DNA of 9,030 nt, taken from contig CALPRR020000094.1 of NCBI GenBank assembly GCA_943326025.2, positions 1 to 9,030 on the forward strand, in the 5' to 3' direction. The DNA comes from Candidatus Kuenenia stuttgartensis. Lineage in GTDB: Bacteria; Bacteroidota; Bacteroidia; Flavobacteriales_D; Crocinitomicaceae. The position numbers and the translations under genes were made by a program. How positions within the stretch are numbered: position 1 is the stretch's first letter; every line of letters begins with the position of its first letter. This document shows positions 1 through 6,598 of this stretch, one piece after another. The notes under the pieces are model-generated. The model had not been told where the DNA came from. It worked only from the letters and a program-made list of their open reading frames with translations, and did not search any database.

Positions 1-1
1 A

Positions 2-1930
2 AAAATCGTTGATTTAGAAGCTCCTCAGATTATCAGTGCTTCTGCTATTACTCAAAATCAAGTAGATATATTATTCAATGAACCATTGGATCCAATTGCT
101 TTACAAACAACTTCTAATTATTCGTTTTCTCCAAGTAATGCTGTTTCAAATGCTCAGATTGATGCTACAAATTCTTCATTGATTCATGTGCTTTTAGCCA
201 ATCCTTTAGTAAATGGTACAACATATACAATCACAACAAATGGGATTGCCGATGTCAATGGAAATGCAGGAATAAATCAGCAAACCAACTTTTCGTATTT
301 CGTTTCCGAAACACCGATAAAAGGAGATTTGATCATCACTGAATTCATGGCAGATCCTTCACCAGTGATAGGTTTACCAGAAGTTGAATTTGTTGAGATT
401 TACAATAAAAGTCAAAAGTATTTCAATTTAAATGGTTGGAAAATAGGAGATGCCTCTGGAAACGGAACCATTCAAAGCGCTTGGATCGGTCCGGGAGAAT
501 ACAAAATTTTATGTGCTTCTTCTTCTTTGACAGATTATCCTTCAGCCTTATCCGTAAGCAGTTTTCCAAGTTTGAATAACAGTGGTGATGTTGTAAAATT
601 GTTGAATAACAATGGTTTATTAATTGATTCATTGAATTTCACGGATGCTTGGTACAAAGATGAGGTGAAAAAGGAGGGAGGCTATACTTTGGAACGCATT
701 CAATTAAATGATCCATGTTCTTCAGAAGATAATTGGAAAGCGAGTAACAATTCATTAGGAGGAACACCTGAAACAGTCAATTCTGTAAATGTTATACTTC
801 CCGATTCTCAAAAACCGAATTTATATGCGATCGTTCCTTTGAATTCAACAGAAATTCAGATAACGTTTAACGAAGGAATGGATTCAACTTCTTTAATGAA
901 TTCCATTTTGAACTTCTCACCAGCGTTGAATGTTGCTCAAATTTTGGTGAATGGGCAATATCCAAATTCATATTCAATCACGACTTCTTCAGCGATTATT
1001 CCGAGTACAATTTATACGCTTCAACTGAATAATGTGGAAGATTGTTGGGGCAATCAAACCGATTTGACTGGACATTTTGCTCTACCAGAAATAGCGGTAA
1101 AAGGGGATTTATTCATCAATGAAATTTTGTTTGATCCTTTAACTGGTGGTTCAGATTTTGTAGAAGTTTACAACAATTCTAATAAGATTATCGACCTTCA
1201 AAATTGGCAATTGGGGAACTTTACAAACGATACGATTTCCAATCAAAAAGCCATAAATTCGCAATTTTTAATTGGTAAGGGCGAATATGCAGTAATTTCA
1301 AAGGATACTAACTTTTTAAAATCGAATTATCCAGCAACAGTTCCAACGCAAATGATTCAGTCAGATTTGCCAAGTTACAACATTGATTCGAGTACCGTTT
1401 ATTTGATTTACAACAATGAAATCATCGATAAAGTTTCCTATTCAGAAAAATGGCATTTTCAGTTAATTGATGATCCAAAAGGAAAGTCGTTGGAGCGAAT
1501 AAGTGTATTAGCTACTTCATCAGATTCGACAAATTGGCACACTGCCGCAGAAGGAATTGGTTTTGCAACGCCAGGAGGAAAAAATTCACAATATCAACCC
1601 AATCAAGCATCGGGAGATTTCAGTTTTACGAGCAAAGTAATTTCACCTGATAACGATGGTTACGAAGACGTTCTTCAAATCAATTATGAAATTAAAGAAG
1701 CATCTATGGTAGGTTCAATAATCATCTACGATTATGAAGGTAGAATCGTTCGAAAATTAGCCAAAAACGAATTATTAGCAACCAAAGGTCAATTTATCTG
1801 GGATGGAATTTCAGACGATCAATCAAAAGCCAATATTGGAACATACATTGCAGTTTTTGAAGTGTTCAATTTAAATGGTTCATCTATTTTTGTAAAGAAG
1901 AAAGCGTTTGTGGTGGCTGGGAAGATTTAA
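2..1930 (+). CDS. Lamin-tail / SbsA Ig-like domain surface protein, 3' part (5' end outside window)
   Basis: The frame is open from the left edge to the TAA at 1928-1930, so this is the C-terminal part (642 codons) of a larger protein. An internal TTG at 86 is not the start: the codons before it encode the beginning of an SbsA-type Ig-like domain (VDLEAPQI..., then ILFNEPLD). Domains by nucleotide position: Ig-like 1 (about 11-310); lamin-tail 1 (about 322-780, opening GDLIITEFMADP); Ig-like 2 (about 808-1090, with ITFNEGMD); lamin-tail 2 (about 1102-1590, opening GDLFINEILFDP); and a FlgD-like Ig domain (about 1615-1927, with SPDNDGYEDVLQI and GRIVRKL). The two Ig plus lamin-tail units look like a tandem duplication. 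Lamin-tail domains of this kind occur in large exported Bacteroidota proteins, and a cell-surface or adhesive structural role is inferred. No typical T9SS type A ending is seen; the final residues VKKKAFVVAGKI belong to the FlgD-like fold. The exact function is unknown. Confidence 0.88.
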   Translation, partial: KIVDLEAPQIISASAITQNQVDILFNEPLDPIALQTTSNYSFSPSNAVSNAQIDATNSSLIHVLLANPLVNGTTYTITTNGIADVNGNAGINQQTNFSYFVSETPIKGDLIITEFMADPSPVIGLPEVEFVEIYNKSQKYFNLNGWKIGDASGNGTIQSAWIGPGEYKILCASSSLTDYPSALSVSSFPSLNNSGDVVKLLNNNGLLIDSLNFTDAWYKDEVKKEGGYTLERIQLNDPCSSEDNWKASNNSLGGTPETVNSVNVILPDSQKPNLYAIVPLNSTEIQITFNEGMDSTSLMNSILNFSPALNVAQILVNGQYPNSYSITTSSAIIPSTIYTLQLNNVEDCWGNQTDLTGHFALPEIAVKGDLFINEILFDPLTGGSDFVEVYNNSNKIIDLQNWQLGNFTNDTISNQKAINSQFLIGKGEYAVISKDTNFLKSNYPATVPTQMIQSDLPSYNIDSSTVYLIYNNEIIDKVSYSEKWHFQLIDDPKGKSLERISVLATSSDSTNWHTAAEGIGFATPGGKNSQYQPNQASGDFSFTSKVISPDNDGYEDVLQINYEIKEASMVGSIIIYDYEGRIVRKLAKNELLATKGQFIWDGISDDQSKANIGTYIAVFEVFNLNGSSIFVKKKAFVVAGKI

Positions 1931-1953
1931 ATTTTAGCGTTGAAATTTAAATC
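1924..1953 (+). repeat. AT-rich perfect inverted repeat at the end of the lamin-tail gene
   Basis: GATTTAAATTT (1924-1934) and AAATTTAAATC (1943-1953) are perfect 11-base inverted copies separated by 8 bases. The left arm includes the stop codon of the lamin-tail gene. A stem-loop could mark the transcript end, but the stem is almost all A/T and no T-run follows, so this is a weak terminator candidate at best. It may instead protect an mRNA 3' end or have no role. Confidence 0.35.
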
Positions 1954-2015
1954 ACAAGGAAAAAAAAGGACGAATACATTGAACAATTTATGAAGGAAAA
2001 TACAAACATTTGAAG

Positions 2016-2023
2016 TATTTTTG
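2016..2023 (+). promoter_or_regulatory. Candidate Bacteroidota -7 promoter element for fic
   Basis: TATTTTTG matches the Bacteroidota sigma-ABfr -7 consensus TAnnTTTG exactly and lies 44 bases before the fic start codon. It would place the transcript start near 2030 and leave a leader of roughly 38 bases. The -33 element (TTTG) is not clear at the usual distance; TATG at 1989-1992 is the nearest weak match, with a 23-base spacer. The intergenic position and the missing terminator-like barrier downstream make it plausible. Confidence 0.4.
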
Positions 2024-2038
2024 ATATACAATTTTAGT

Positions 2039-2071
2039 ATGTCTAAAACTAATTTCCCAAATATTTTATGA
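2039..2071 (+). other. 10-codon mini-ORF overlapping the fic start codon (possible leader peptide)
   Basis: ATG at 2039 opens a 10-residue frame, MSKTNFPNIL, that ends in TGA at 2069-2071. The stop overlaps the fic start as ATGA (2068-2071), the classic layout for translational coupling. It lies just downstream of the candidate -7 element, so it would be near the 5' end of the fic transcript. Neither ATG has an obvious Shine-Dalgarno sequence. It could be a translated leader, or the remains of an N-terminal extension now one frame off, or chance. No function can be assigned. Confidence 0.25.
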
Positions 2072-2628
2072 AAAACATAGATAAAAAAAGTTTAGAAAAT
2101 GCTTTTCGCTTGTTTGATACGGACGATATTAATAAAATAGAAGTTGGTACAATTAAAGGTTTGAAAGACATTCATATTTATTTGTTTAACGGTCTATATG
2201 ATTTTGCTGGTCAAATTCGTTCCAAAAATATATCAAAAGGTGGTTTTAGATTTGCAAATGCTTTGTATTTAAATGAAATTTTGGTTAAAATTGAACAAAT
2301 GCCCGAAACTACATTTGAAGAAATAGTTGCCAAATATGTAGAGATGAATATTGCTCATCCATTTATGGAAGGAAATGGAAGAACTATGAGAATATGGCTT
2401 GATTTACTCCTAAAAAATAAATTAAATAAATTAGTAAACTGGCAATTTGTAGATAAATCGCTTTATTTACAAAGTATGGAAAGAAGTCCTATTAACGACC
2501 TGGAATTAAGAACCTTACTATTTGCTAATTTGACGAATGAAATTAACAATAGAGAAATTATTTTTAAGGGAATAGAACAATCTTATTATTATGAAGGTTA
2601 TCAAAAAGAAGATGACGATGAAGCATAA
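2068..2628 (+). CDS. fic: Fic-family protein adenylyltransferase, class III (Neisseria NmFic-like)
   Basis: The product is a 186-residue cytoplasmic enzyme expected to transfer AMP from ATP to a hydroxyl side chain of a target protein. The full Fic motif HPFMEGNGRTMR spans residues 97-108, with catalytic H97, metal-binding E101, and phosphate-binding N103, R105 and R108. A C-terminal SYYYEG (residues 172-177) matches the class III inhibitory motif (S/T)xxxE(G/N). There the glutamate (E176) blocks productive ATP binding until released. From memory the whole chain closely resembles Neisseria meningitidis NmFic, including GLYDFAGQIR, NISKGGFRFANA and NREIIFKGIEQSYYYEGY. In NmFic a tyrosine of this motif (Y173 here) is self-modified and tetramer formation controls activity. 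Related bacterial Fic toxins inactivate DNA gyrase and topoisomerase IV; applying that target here is inference. No separate antitoxin gene is adjacent, as expected for a self-inhibited class III enzyme. The start is supported by alignment to the conserved N-terminus. The C-terminal tail is acidic (EDDDEA). Confidence 0.95.
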   Translation: MKNIDKKSLENAFRLFDTDDINKIEVGTIKGLKDIHIYLFNGLYDFAGQIRSKNISKGGFRFANALYLNEILVKIEQMPETTFEEIVAKYVEMNIAHPFMEGNGRTMRIWLDLLLKNKLNKLVNWQFVDKSLYLQSMERSPINDLELRTLLFANLTNEINNREIIFKGIEQSYYYEGYQKEDDDEA

Positions 2629-2659
2629 TTTATAGTTTGACAAGATTATTTCTAAAATT

Positions 2660-2686
2660 AAAGAAAAGCTTCTTTGTTACTTTTTT
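2660..2686 (+). terminator. Weak stem-loop plus T-run after fic
   Basis: AAAGAA (2660-2665) and TTCTTT (2670-2675) can pair around a 4-base loop, and a run of six T follows at 2681-2686 after a 5-base gap. The stem is short and AT-rich, so termination would be inefficient. It lies between fic and the VWA gene, and those two genes need not share a transcript. Confidence 0.25.
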
Positions 2687-2730
2687 CTTGTGATTCGTTA
2701 TACAGATGAAAATCAATAAAATCGAATCTT

Positions 2731-4245
2731 ATGGGGAGTAAATTTCTACATTTCACAATTCTATCAATTACTTTCGTTCTTGTTCAATTTTCAAGTTGGT
2801 CACAATGCGAATCGATTGTGGTCATCAAATTAAACAACAATAAGGGCGGTGTTTATTCAGGTCAAAACGTTGAATTAAAAAGTCAGAACGATGGAAAAGT
2901 TTATAAAACGACAAGTGATTCCAAAGGCGAAGTAAAATTTCAAGTTCCTTGTGATCAACGTTTTGATTTAATGATTGCCAATTATACTCGAAAAGAAGAA
3001 TTAAATTCTCCTTCCATCAGCGGAGCAGAATCATTTGAAGAATATAGTTATTCTCCAGATATGGCTTTAAAAGATAAAATGATGGCGATGAGCGAAGCGG
3101 ATAAAACAAAGCTCGATAATCAATTGAAGAGTCTTCCTGATACCACCAAAATATTCAAATCTCAAATGCACAAACCATTGATCGTCGATGGTTTTATGCA
3201 GTATTTTATCATCGTAAAAAATCTAGAAAATAAACCTTTAGCAAATGAAAAAATAATTGTTTCTGGAAACAAGCGAAACAAACATTTCAAAGGAGAAACG
3301 GATTTAACGGGGAAAATTCAATTGTATTTACCAAAAGGAGATGTTTATACCGTTAATTTCAAGTACCACAAAAATTATTATTCGCATGAAATCGCCTATA
3401 CGATTGGAACGGGAACAGGTAGCATGGAATTGATGTACATGGGAACCGAAGAATATTTGAGAAGAAAAAAAATTGAAGATGAGCGTATTAAAGCAGAAGA
3501 AAAACGACTTGTAGAAGAGAAAAAACGGTTCGAAGAATGGTGCAAAGCAGAAAAACTATCTCGAGAAGAAGGATTAAAACGCAAAATGAAAGAACTAGAA
3601 GATCAACAAGAATCACTCAAACAAGGAATCGTTTACAAAGTACTCAATCGCAATAAATGGTCCGAAAAATTGATTGTGTGCGATTTAACGGGAAGTATGA
3701 TGCCTTATGCCTCACAGTTGGCCTTGTGGTATCAATTAAATTTAGCGAAAGAAAAAAACTTACAATTTGTATTCTTTAACGATGGAGATAGTAAATCTGA
3801 TAGTGAAAAGAAAATAGGTGCTACCGAAGGAATCTATTATCAAAAAAGCAAAGGATTAGATAGTTTGGCTGCATTAATGAATTATGTCCAATTTAGAGGA
3901 TATGGGGGAGACTGTCCCGAAAATAACATGGAAGCCTTGATCAAAGGTGTTAAGCAAGCAAGTCCTTATAAAGAATTGGTAATGATAGCCGATAATTATG
4001 CGCCCGTTAAAGACATTGAACTTTTAAAAAATTTCAACAAACCTGTCCACGTTGTATTATGTGGTGCGAGTGATTTTGTATTGGCGGATTATTTATTAAT
4101 TGCATGGAAAACAAAAGGCTCCATTCATACCATTGAAGAAGATATCGTCAACATCGCCAACATGATGGAAGGGCAATCGATTAAAATTAATGGGATTACC
4201 TATAAAATTATGGGTGGTGAATTTGTGAAAATAGGGAAGGCGTGA
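2731..4245 (+). CDS. Exported coiled-coil protein with C-terminal VWA-like domain
   Basis: This 504-residue protein has no name I can assign. Residues 1-24 form a signal peptide (hydrophobic core ILSITFVLVQF, likely cut in SSWS-Q). Residues about 27-90 and 155-225 each look like a small Ig-like/carboxypeptidase-regulatory beta-sandwich (for example TTSDSKGEVKFQVP and ETDLTGKIQLYLPKG). Residues about 240-298 are a Lys/Glu/Arg-rich coiled coil. Residues about 312-480 fit a von Willebrand A fold: DLTGS at 318-322 gives the metal-site (MIDAS) pattern DxTxS, GGDCPEN at 392-398 sits where the loop GGD/GGT usually lies, and the strand LVMIADN (417-422) supplies D421. Metal binding and protein-protein contact in the periplasm or at the cell surface are inferred. 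The start is chosen because it immediately precedes the signal peptide. No Shine-Dalgarno sequence is visible, which is usual for this phylum. The gene runs alone, 102 bases after fic, and converges on the cytochrome operon. It lacks a recognisable T9SS sorting domain or lipobox, although C26 follows the predicted cleavage site closely. Confidence 0.85.
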   Translation: MGSKFLHFTILSITFVLVQFSSWSQCESIVVIKLNNNKGGVYSGQNVELKSQNDGKVYKTTSDSKGEVKFQVPCDQRFDLMIANYTRKEELNSPSISGAESFEEYSYSPDMALKDKMMAMSEADKTKLDNQLKSLPDTTKIFKSQMHKPLIVDGFMQYFIIVKNLENKPLANEKIIVSGNKRNKHFKGETDLTGKIQLYLPKGDVYTVNFKYHKNYYSHEIAYTIGTGTGSMELMYMGTEEYLRRKKIEDERIKAEEKRLVEEKKRFEEWCKAEKLSREEGLKRKMKELEDQQESLKQGIVYKVLNRNKWSEKLIVCDLTGSMMPYASQLALWYQLNLAKEKNLQFVFFNDGDSKSDSEKKIGATEGIYYQKSKGLDSLAALMNYVQFRGYGGDCPENNMEALIKGVKQASPYKELVMIADNYAPVKDIELLKNFNKPVHVVLCGASDFVLADYLLIAWKTKGSIHTIEEDIVNIANMMEGQSIKINGITYKIMGGEFVKIGKA

Positions 4246-4263
4246 GAACGTTTTTCCTATTTT
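4228..4263 (+). terminator. Stem-loop spanning the stop codon of the VWA gene, probable terminator
   Basis: AAAATAGGGAAGGCG (4228-4242) can pair with CGTTTTTCCTATTTT (4249-4263) as a 15-base-pair RNA stem with three G-U pairs. The 6-base loop contains the TGA stop of the VWA gene (4243-4245). The stem ends in a T-rich run (4260-4264). It is well placed to end + strand transcripts before the convergent cytochrome gene at 4309. On the opposite strand the G-U pairs become A-C mismatches, so it should act mainly on + transcripts. Confidence 0.5.
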
Positions 4264-4308
4264 TGGACAGTTCATTTTTAATTCAATCATTAACAATTCA
4301 TCCAAACA

Positions 4309-4650
4309 TTAATGTTTTCTATATTCTAAATAATACATAATATATCCCAATTCTTCTTCGCTTACCAAAGAATCAGGTATTGATTTTTCATGATTTAGAT
4401 TAGATACTCTTAACGTGTATCCAACAAGTTGACTTTTACTAAAATTTGGAACAATTTGTTTTCTTCTCCCTGTATTATGACACATTGAACAATTTAATTC
4501 ATATAAGGTTTTACCTTTATTACACATTTCAAGGTAATCTTTTTGAACATTTGGAAGCATTGCTTCAGGAAAATTGTATGATTCTTTATTCAACAATTTA
4601 CAGTTTGTAAACATTAAAAATAGAGCAATAAAATAAAGTGTTTTTTTCAT
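4309..4650 (-). CDS. Small monohaem c-type cytochrome, probable lipoprotein
   Basis: The product is 113 residues long. It begins with MKKTLYFIALFLMFTNC, a short signal sequence ending in a lipobox-like FTNC, so C17 is the likely lipidated residue. The N at -1 is not canonical, so membrane anchoring is likely rather than certain. One haem-c motif, CSMCH, lies at 54-58, with H58 as one haem ligand. The distal ligand is not obvious; M105 in the C-terminal helix (LGYIMYYL) is a candidate. The 'CNKGKTLYELNCSMCHNTG' context is typical of class I c-type cytochromes, in which the helix before the motif carries G-x-x-L/Y. An extra cysteine, C43, lies outside the motif. The start directly abuts the stop of the upstream peroxidase gene, and a GGAGGA sequence precedes it by 9 bases. 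It is probably co-translated with that peroxidase and could carry electrons to or from it in the periplasm (inference). Confidence 0.85.
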   Translation of the reverse strand: MKKTLYFIALFLMFTNCKLLNKESYNFPEAMLPNVQKDYLEMCNKGKTLYELNCSMCHNTGRRKQIVPNFSKSQLVGYTLRVSNLNHEKSIPDSLVSEEELGYIMYYLEYRKH

Positions 4651-6540
4651 CTAATAAGTTCCTCCAATAATACGGTTATTTAATTTTGAATTACTTGATT
4701 TTGGTAAATAGGTAGGAATAGTGATTTTAGGAACATTTTCATCTAAACTTTTTATAAAAGCAATTAAATCTTCAATTTCAGAGTTTTTTAAATTTAATTT
4801 TTCGCTTGAAAGTGTTTGATTATCAATCGTAAATCCTTTACCATTTCCACCACCTTCGTTATAAAAATCTATGACTTCTTCTAAGGTATTAAAGCACCCA
4901 TTATGCATATATGGTCCTGTAATTGATGAATTTCTAATTGTATTTGTTCTGAATGCATGTAGCATTTCACTAACAGGATTTATGATACCTCTTCCTTTAT
5001 CATTATCTAATTTTTCATATTTATTCGTTTCTGGAACACCCAAAACCTCAAATTCTGAACCCGTATATGGTGGTTTAACGCCATTAAATTGAGGAATAAA
5101 ATGACAAGTAGCACATGCTGTTTTACCCATAAATAAATTAAATCCTTTTTGAACGTTTAATGAAACATCAATTTTATTATTCATTGCATCATCAAAAGGA
5201 GATTGATAATTACTGAATGAAGTATAGTAAAATACAATTGCTGAAGTAATGTGTTCAAAGGTTATTTTGGTATAACCAGGAGTTTTATTTGCAATGATTT
5301 TCAGTGTTTTTTTATATTCTTTACAAGACAATATTTTTTTTAATATCTCATCTTCTTTGCCATTCATTTCTTCATGATTTGTTATTACATCTTTCGCTTG
5401 TTGATTCAAATTTTGATGTTTTCCATCATGCATAATTAACTGTTGAAAGTTTGAGTTCAATAATGAAGGAGTATTGCGATCTAGTTGATGTATTTTATCA
5501 AATTTCAAGTCTTTGTCGATAGGTTTTGTGAATCCTGTAGTTGGATTATGGCAAGAAGCACAACTTCTTTCATTATTTCCAGAAAGAATAGGATCATAGA
5601 AAAGTAATTTCCCTAATTCTTTTATTTGGTTGAGTAATTCTGGGTCATTAATTCTACTATAAATACCTTTAGAAGATTGTGCTCTATAAAGTTGTTTACT
5701 GAAAATAGTTGAAGCATTATTATTTAACGAATAGTCAAGCATGTTTTTACTTGTTAAACCAAATTTTTGAATACAGCTTTGATTGATTTCAAAAAGGGGA
5801 TTCACATAATTTTTAATAAAAGTATATTGATCAAAATCAGAAAATTTATCAGATGATTGTTCAATGAATTCGATCATTGACTCATATTTATTCCAATATT
5901 TTGAAGGTAATTCATAAGAAGGAAAGCTTTCATCAAAAGTCATATAGATTTTTTTTGAATGCTTAATCATTGATTTAAGTTCAGGTATTATTCTATTTGT
6001 ATCAGGACATTCAAAGCCTGTAGAATAAATAGTTGCTAAGTTTAGTAAGTATAATCGATTACAAAAATAGAAATGATGAAATGACGTTAATAATTGTTGA
6101 ATTGAATCTATTTGATATTTAGGAATTGTATTTATAGATTCATTGATTAAACTATCTGGATTGCTATTTTCATCGATTGCATTTTCTGCTAGAGTTAAGC
6201 CAGCTCCTATACGTTTATATGGTTTTTCATATTTTTCAAATACTTCAGTTTCCCATTCTACAGGTAAAGGACCATTTAATTTTTTGTAAGCTATCGGCTC
6301 AAAATATCTTAACCAAAAGTCTATGTTTTTTAATTCAATTCTTAATAAATGAATTTCATCTTTAGAAATATCATTCGAAGAATATTCTTTTAATTTGTTT
6401 GAATAATTCTCAATTTCATTGAGGTATAATTCTGAATATAAGTTAGGTTGGATTTTTTCAACTTTAGTATTTTTTTTAAACGATACATTTATAAAAAATA
6501 TTGAAGTTATAATTGAAACAAGAACTATTATTTTTCTCAT
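4651..6540 (-). CDS. MauG/di-haem cytochrome c peroxidase-family protein with N-terminal helical domain
   Basis: The product is 629 residues, nearly twice the usual length of a bacterial di-haem peroxidase (about 320-350). A signal peptide or anchor covers residues 1-20. Residues about 35-290 form a mostly helical extension containing a LRYFEPIAYKKLNGPLP segment of the type seen in long Bacteroidota peroxidases, distantly like imelysin-type domains. The peroxidase part starts near 295 (ELGKLLFYDPILSGN). It has two haem-c motifs, CASCH (327-331) and CATCH (476-480). Other family signatures are RNTPSLLN (355-362), MHDGK (370-374) and, near the end, TNTIRNSSITGPYMHNGCF (532-550) followed by TLEEVIDFYNEGG. 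Family members reduce hydrogen peroxide with electrons from a small cytochrome, or, in MauG, oxidise a partner protein. Which applies here is open. The start at 6540 is fixed by the signal peptide. The small cytochrome gene follows with zero spacing. Confidence 0.9.
   Translation of the reverse strand: MRKIIVLVSIITSIFFINVSFKKNTKVEKIQPNLYSELYLNEIENYSNKLKEYSSNDISKDEIHLLRIELKNIDFWLRYFEPIAYKKLNGPLPVEWETEVFEKYEKPYKRIGAGLTLAENAIDENSNPDSLINESINTIPKYQIDSIQQLLTSFHHFYFCNRLYLLNLATIYSTGFECPDTNRIIPELKSMIKHSKKIYMTFDESFPSYELPSKYWNKYESMIEFIEQSSDKFSDFDQYTFIKNYVNPLFEINQSCIQKFGLTSKNMLDYSLNNNASTIFSKQLYRAQSSKGIYSRINDPELLNQIKELGKLLFYDPILSGNNERSCASCHNPTTGFTKPIDKDLKFDKIHQLDRNTPSLLNSNFQQLIMHDGKHQNLNQQAKDVITNHEEMNGKEDEILKKILSCKEYKKTLKIIANKTPGYTKITFEHITSAIVFYYTSFSNYQSPFDDAMNNKIDVSLNVQKGFNLFMGKTACATCHFIPQFNGVKPPYTGSEFEVLGVPETNKYEKLDNDKGRGIINPVSEMLHAFRTNTIRNSSITGPYMHNGCFNTLEEVIDFYNEGGGNGKGFTIDNQTLSSEKLNLKNSEIEDLIAFIKSLDENVPKITIPTYLPKSSNSKLNNRIIGGTY
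4660..4665 (-). promoter_or_regulatory. Shine-Dalgarno-like GGAGGA before the small cytochrome gene
   Basis: On the minus strand GGAGGA lies 9 bases before the ATG of the small cytochrome (4650), inside the last codons of the peroxidase gene (encoding IGGTY). It is a near-ideal ribosome binding site in a phylum where such sites are uncommon. Because the two genes abut with no gap, it could allow ribosomes finishing the peroxidase to restart on the cytochrome. Confidence 0.45.
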
Positions 6541-6550
6541 GTTTTAAAAT

Positions 6551-6590
6551 AAAAGAGGGGGGAAATCATATTGATTTCCCCCCTCTTTTT
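6551..6590 (-). terminator. Strong intrinsic terminator of the PhoX-like gene
   Basis: AAAAGAGGGGGGAAATCA (6551-6568) and its exact inverted copy (6572-6589) form a perfect 18-base-pair stem with a 3-base loop and six G-C pairs in the core. On the minus strand the hairpin comes 9 bases after the stop of the PhoX-like gene and the right arm runs into TTTTATTTT. This is a textbook rho-independent terminator. The arms end in A4/T4 and a T-run also follows on the + strand, so it could act in both directions, although no gene on + reads into it. Confidence 0.92.
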
Positions 6591-6598
6591 CTAAATTA

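Noticed and set aside
86..88. TTG as start codon of the lamin-tail gene
   Set aside because: The same frame is open to the window edge and the preceding codons encode the first strands of an Ig-like domain, so the TTG is internal.
423..632. Minus-strand 69-codon frame inside the lamin-tail gene
   Set aside because: It lies antisense within a strongly supported coding region and has no recognisable protein features.
2068..2628. A toxin-antitoxin operon around fic
   Set aside because: No small antitoxin-like gene lies on either side; the inhibitory motif is inside the Fic protein itself, and the 10-codon upstream frame is too short to carry an inhibitory helix motif.
2636..2676. TTTG pair (2636-2639 and 2673-2676) as a promoter for the VWA gene
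   Set aside because: The second element reads CTTCTTTG instead of TAnnTTTG and the spacing is too long, so it does not meet the consensus.
3396..3584. Minus-strand Ser/Phe-rich frame opposite the coiled coil
   Set aside because: Its composition is simply the complement of the Lys/Glu-rich coiled-coil codons; it is a shadow frame.
4096..4305. Minus-strand 69-codon frame crossing the convergent junction
   Set aside because: Most of it is antisense to the VWA domain and it shows no signal peptide, domain or motif.
4871..5092. Plus-strand frame opposite the peroxidase C-terminus
   Set aside because: It is antisense to the conserved PYMHNG and second-haem region and has no independent support.
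6177..6365. Plus-strand 62-codon frame opposite the peroxidase N-terminal domain
   Set aside because: It is antisense to well-supported coding sequence with no ribosome site or domain.
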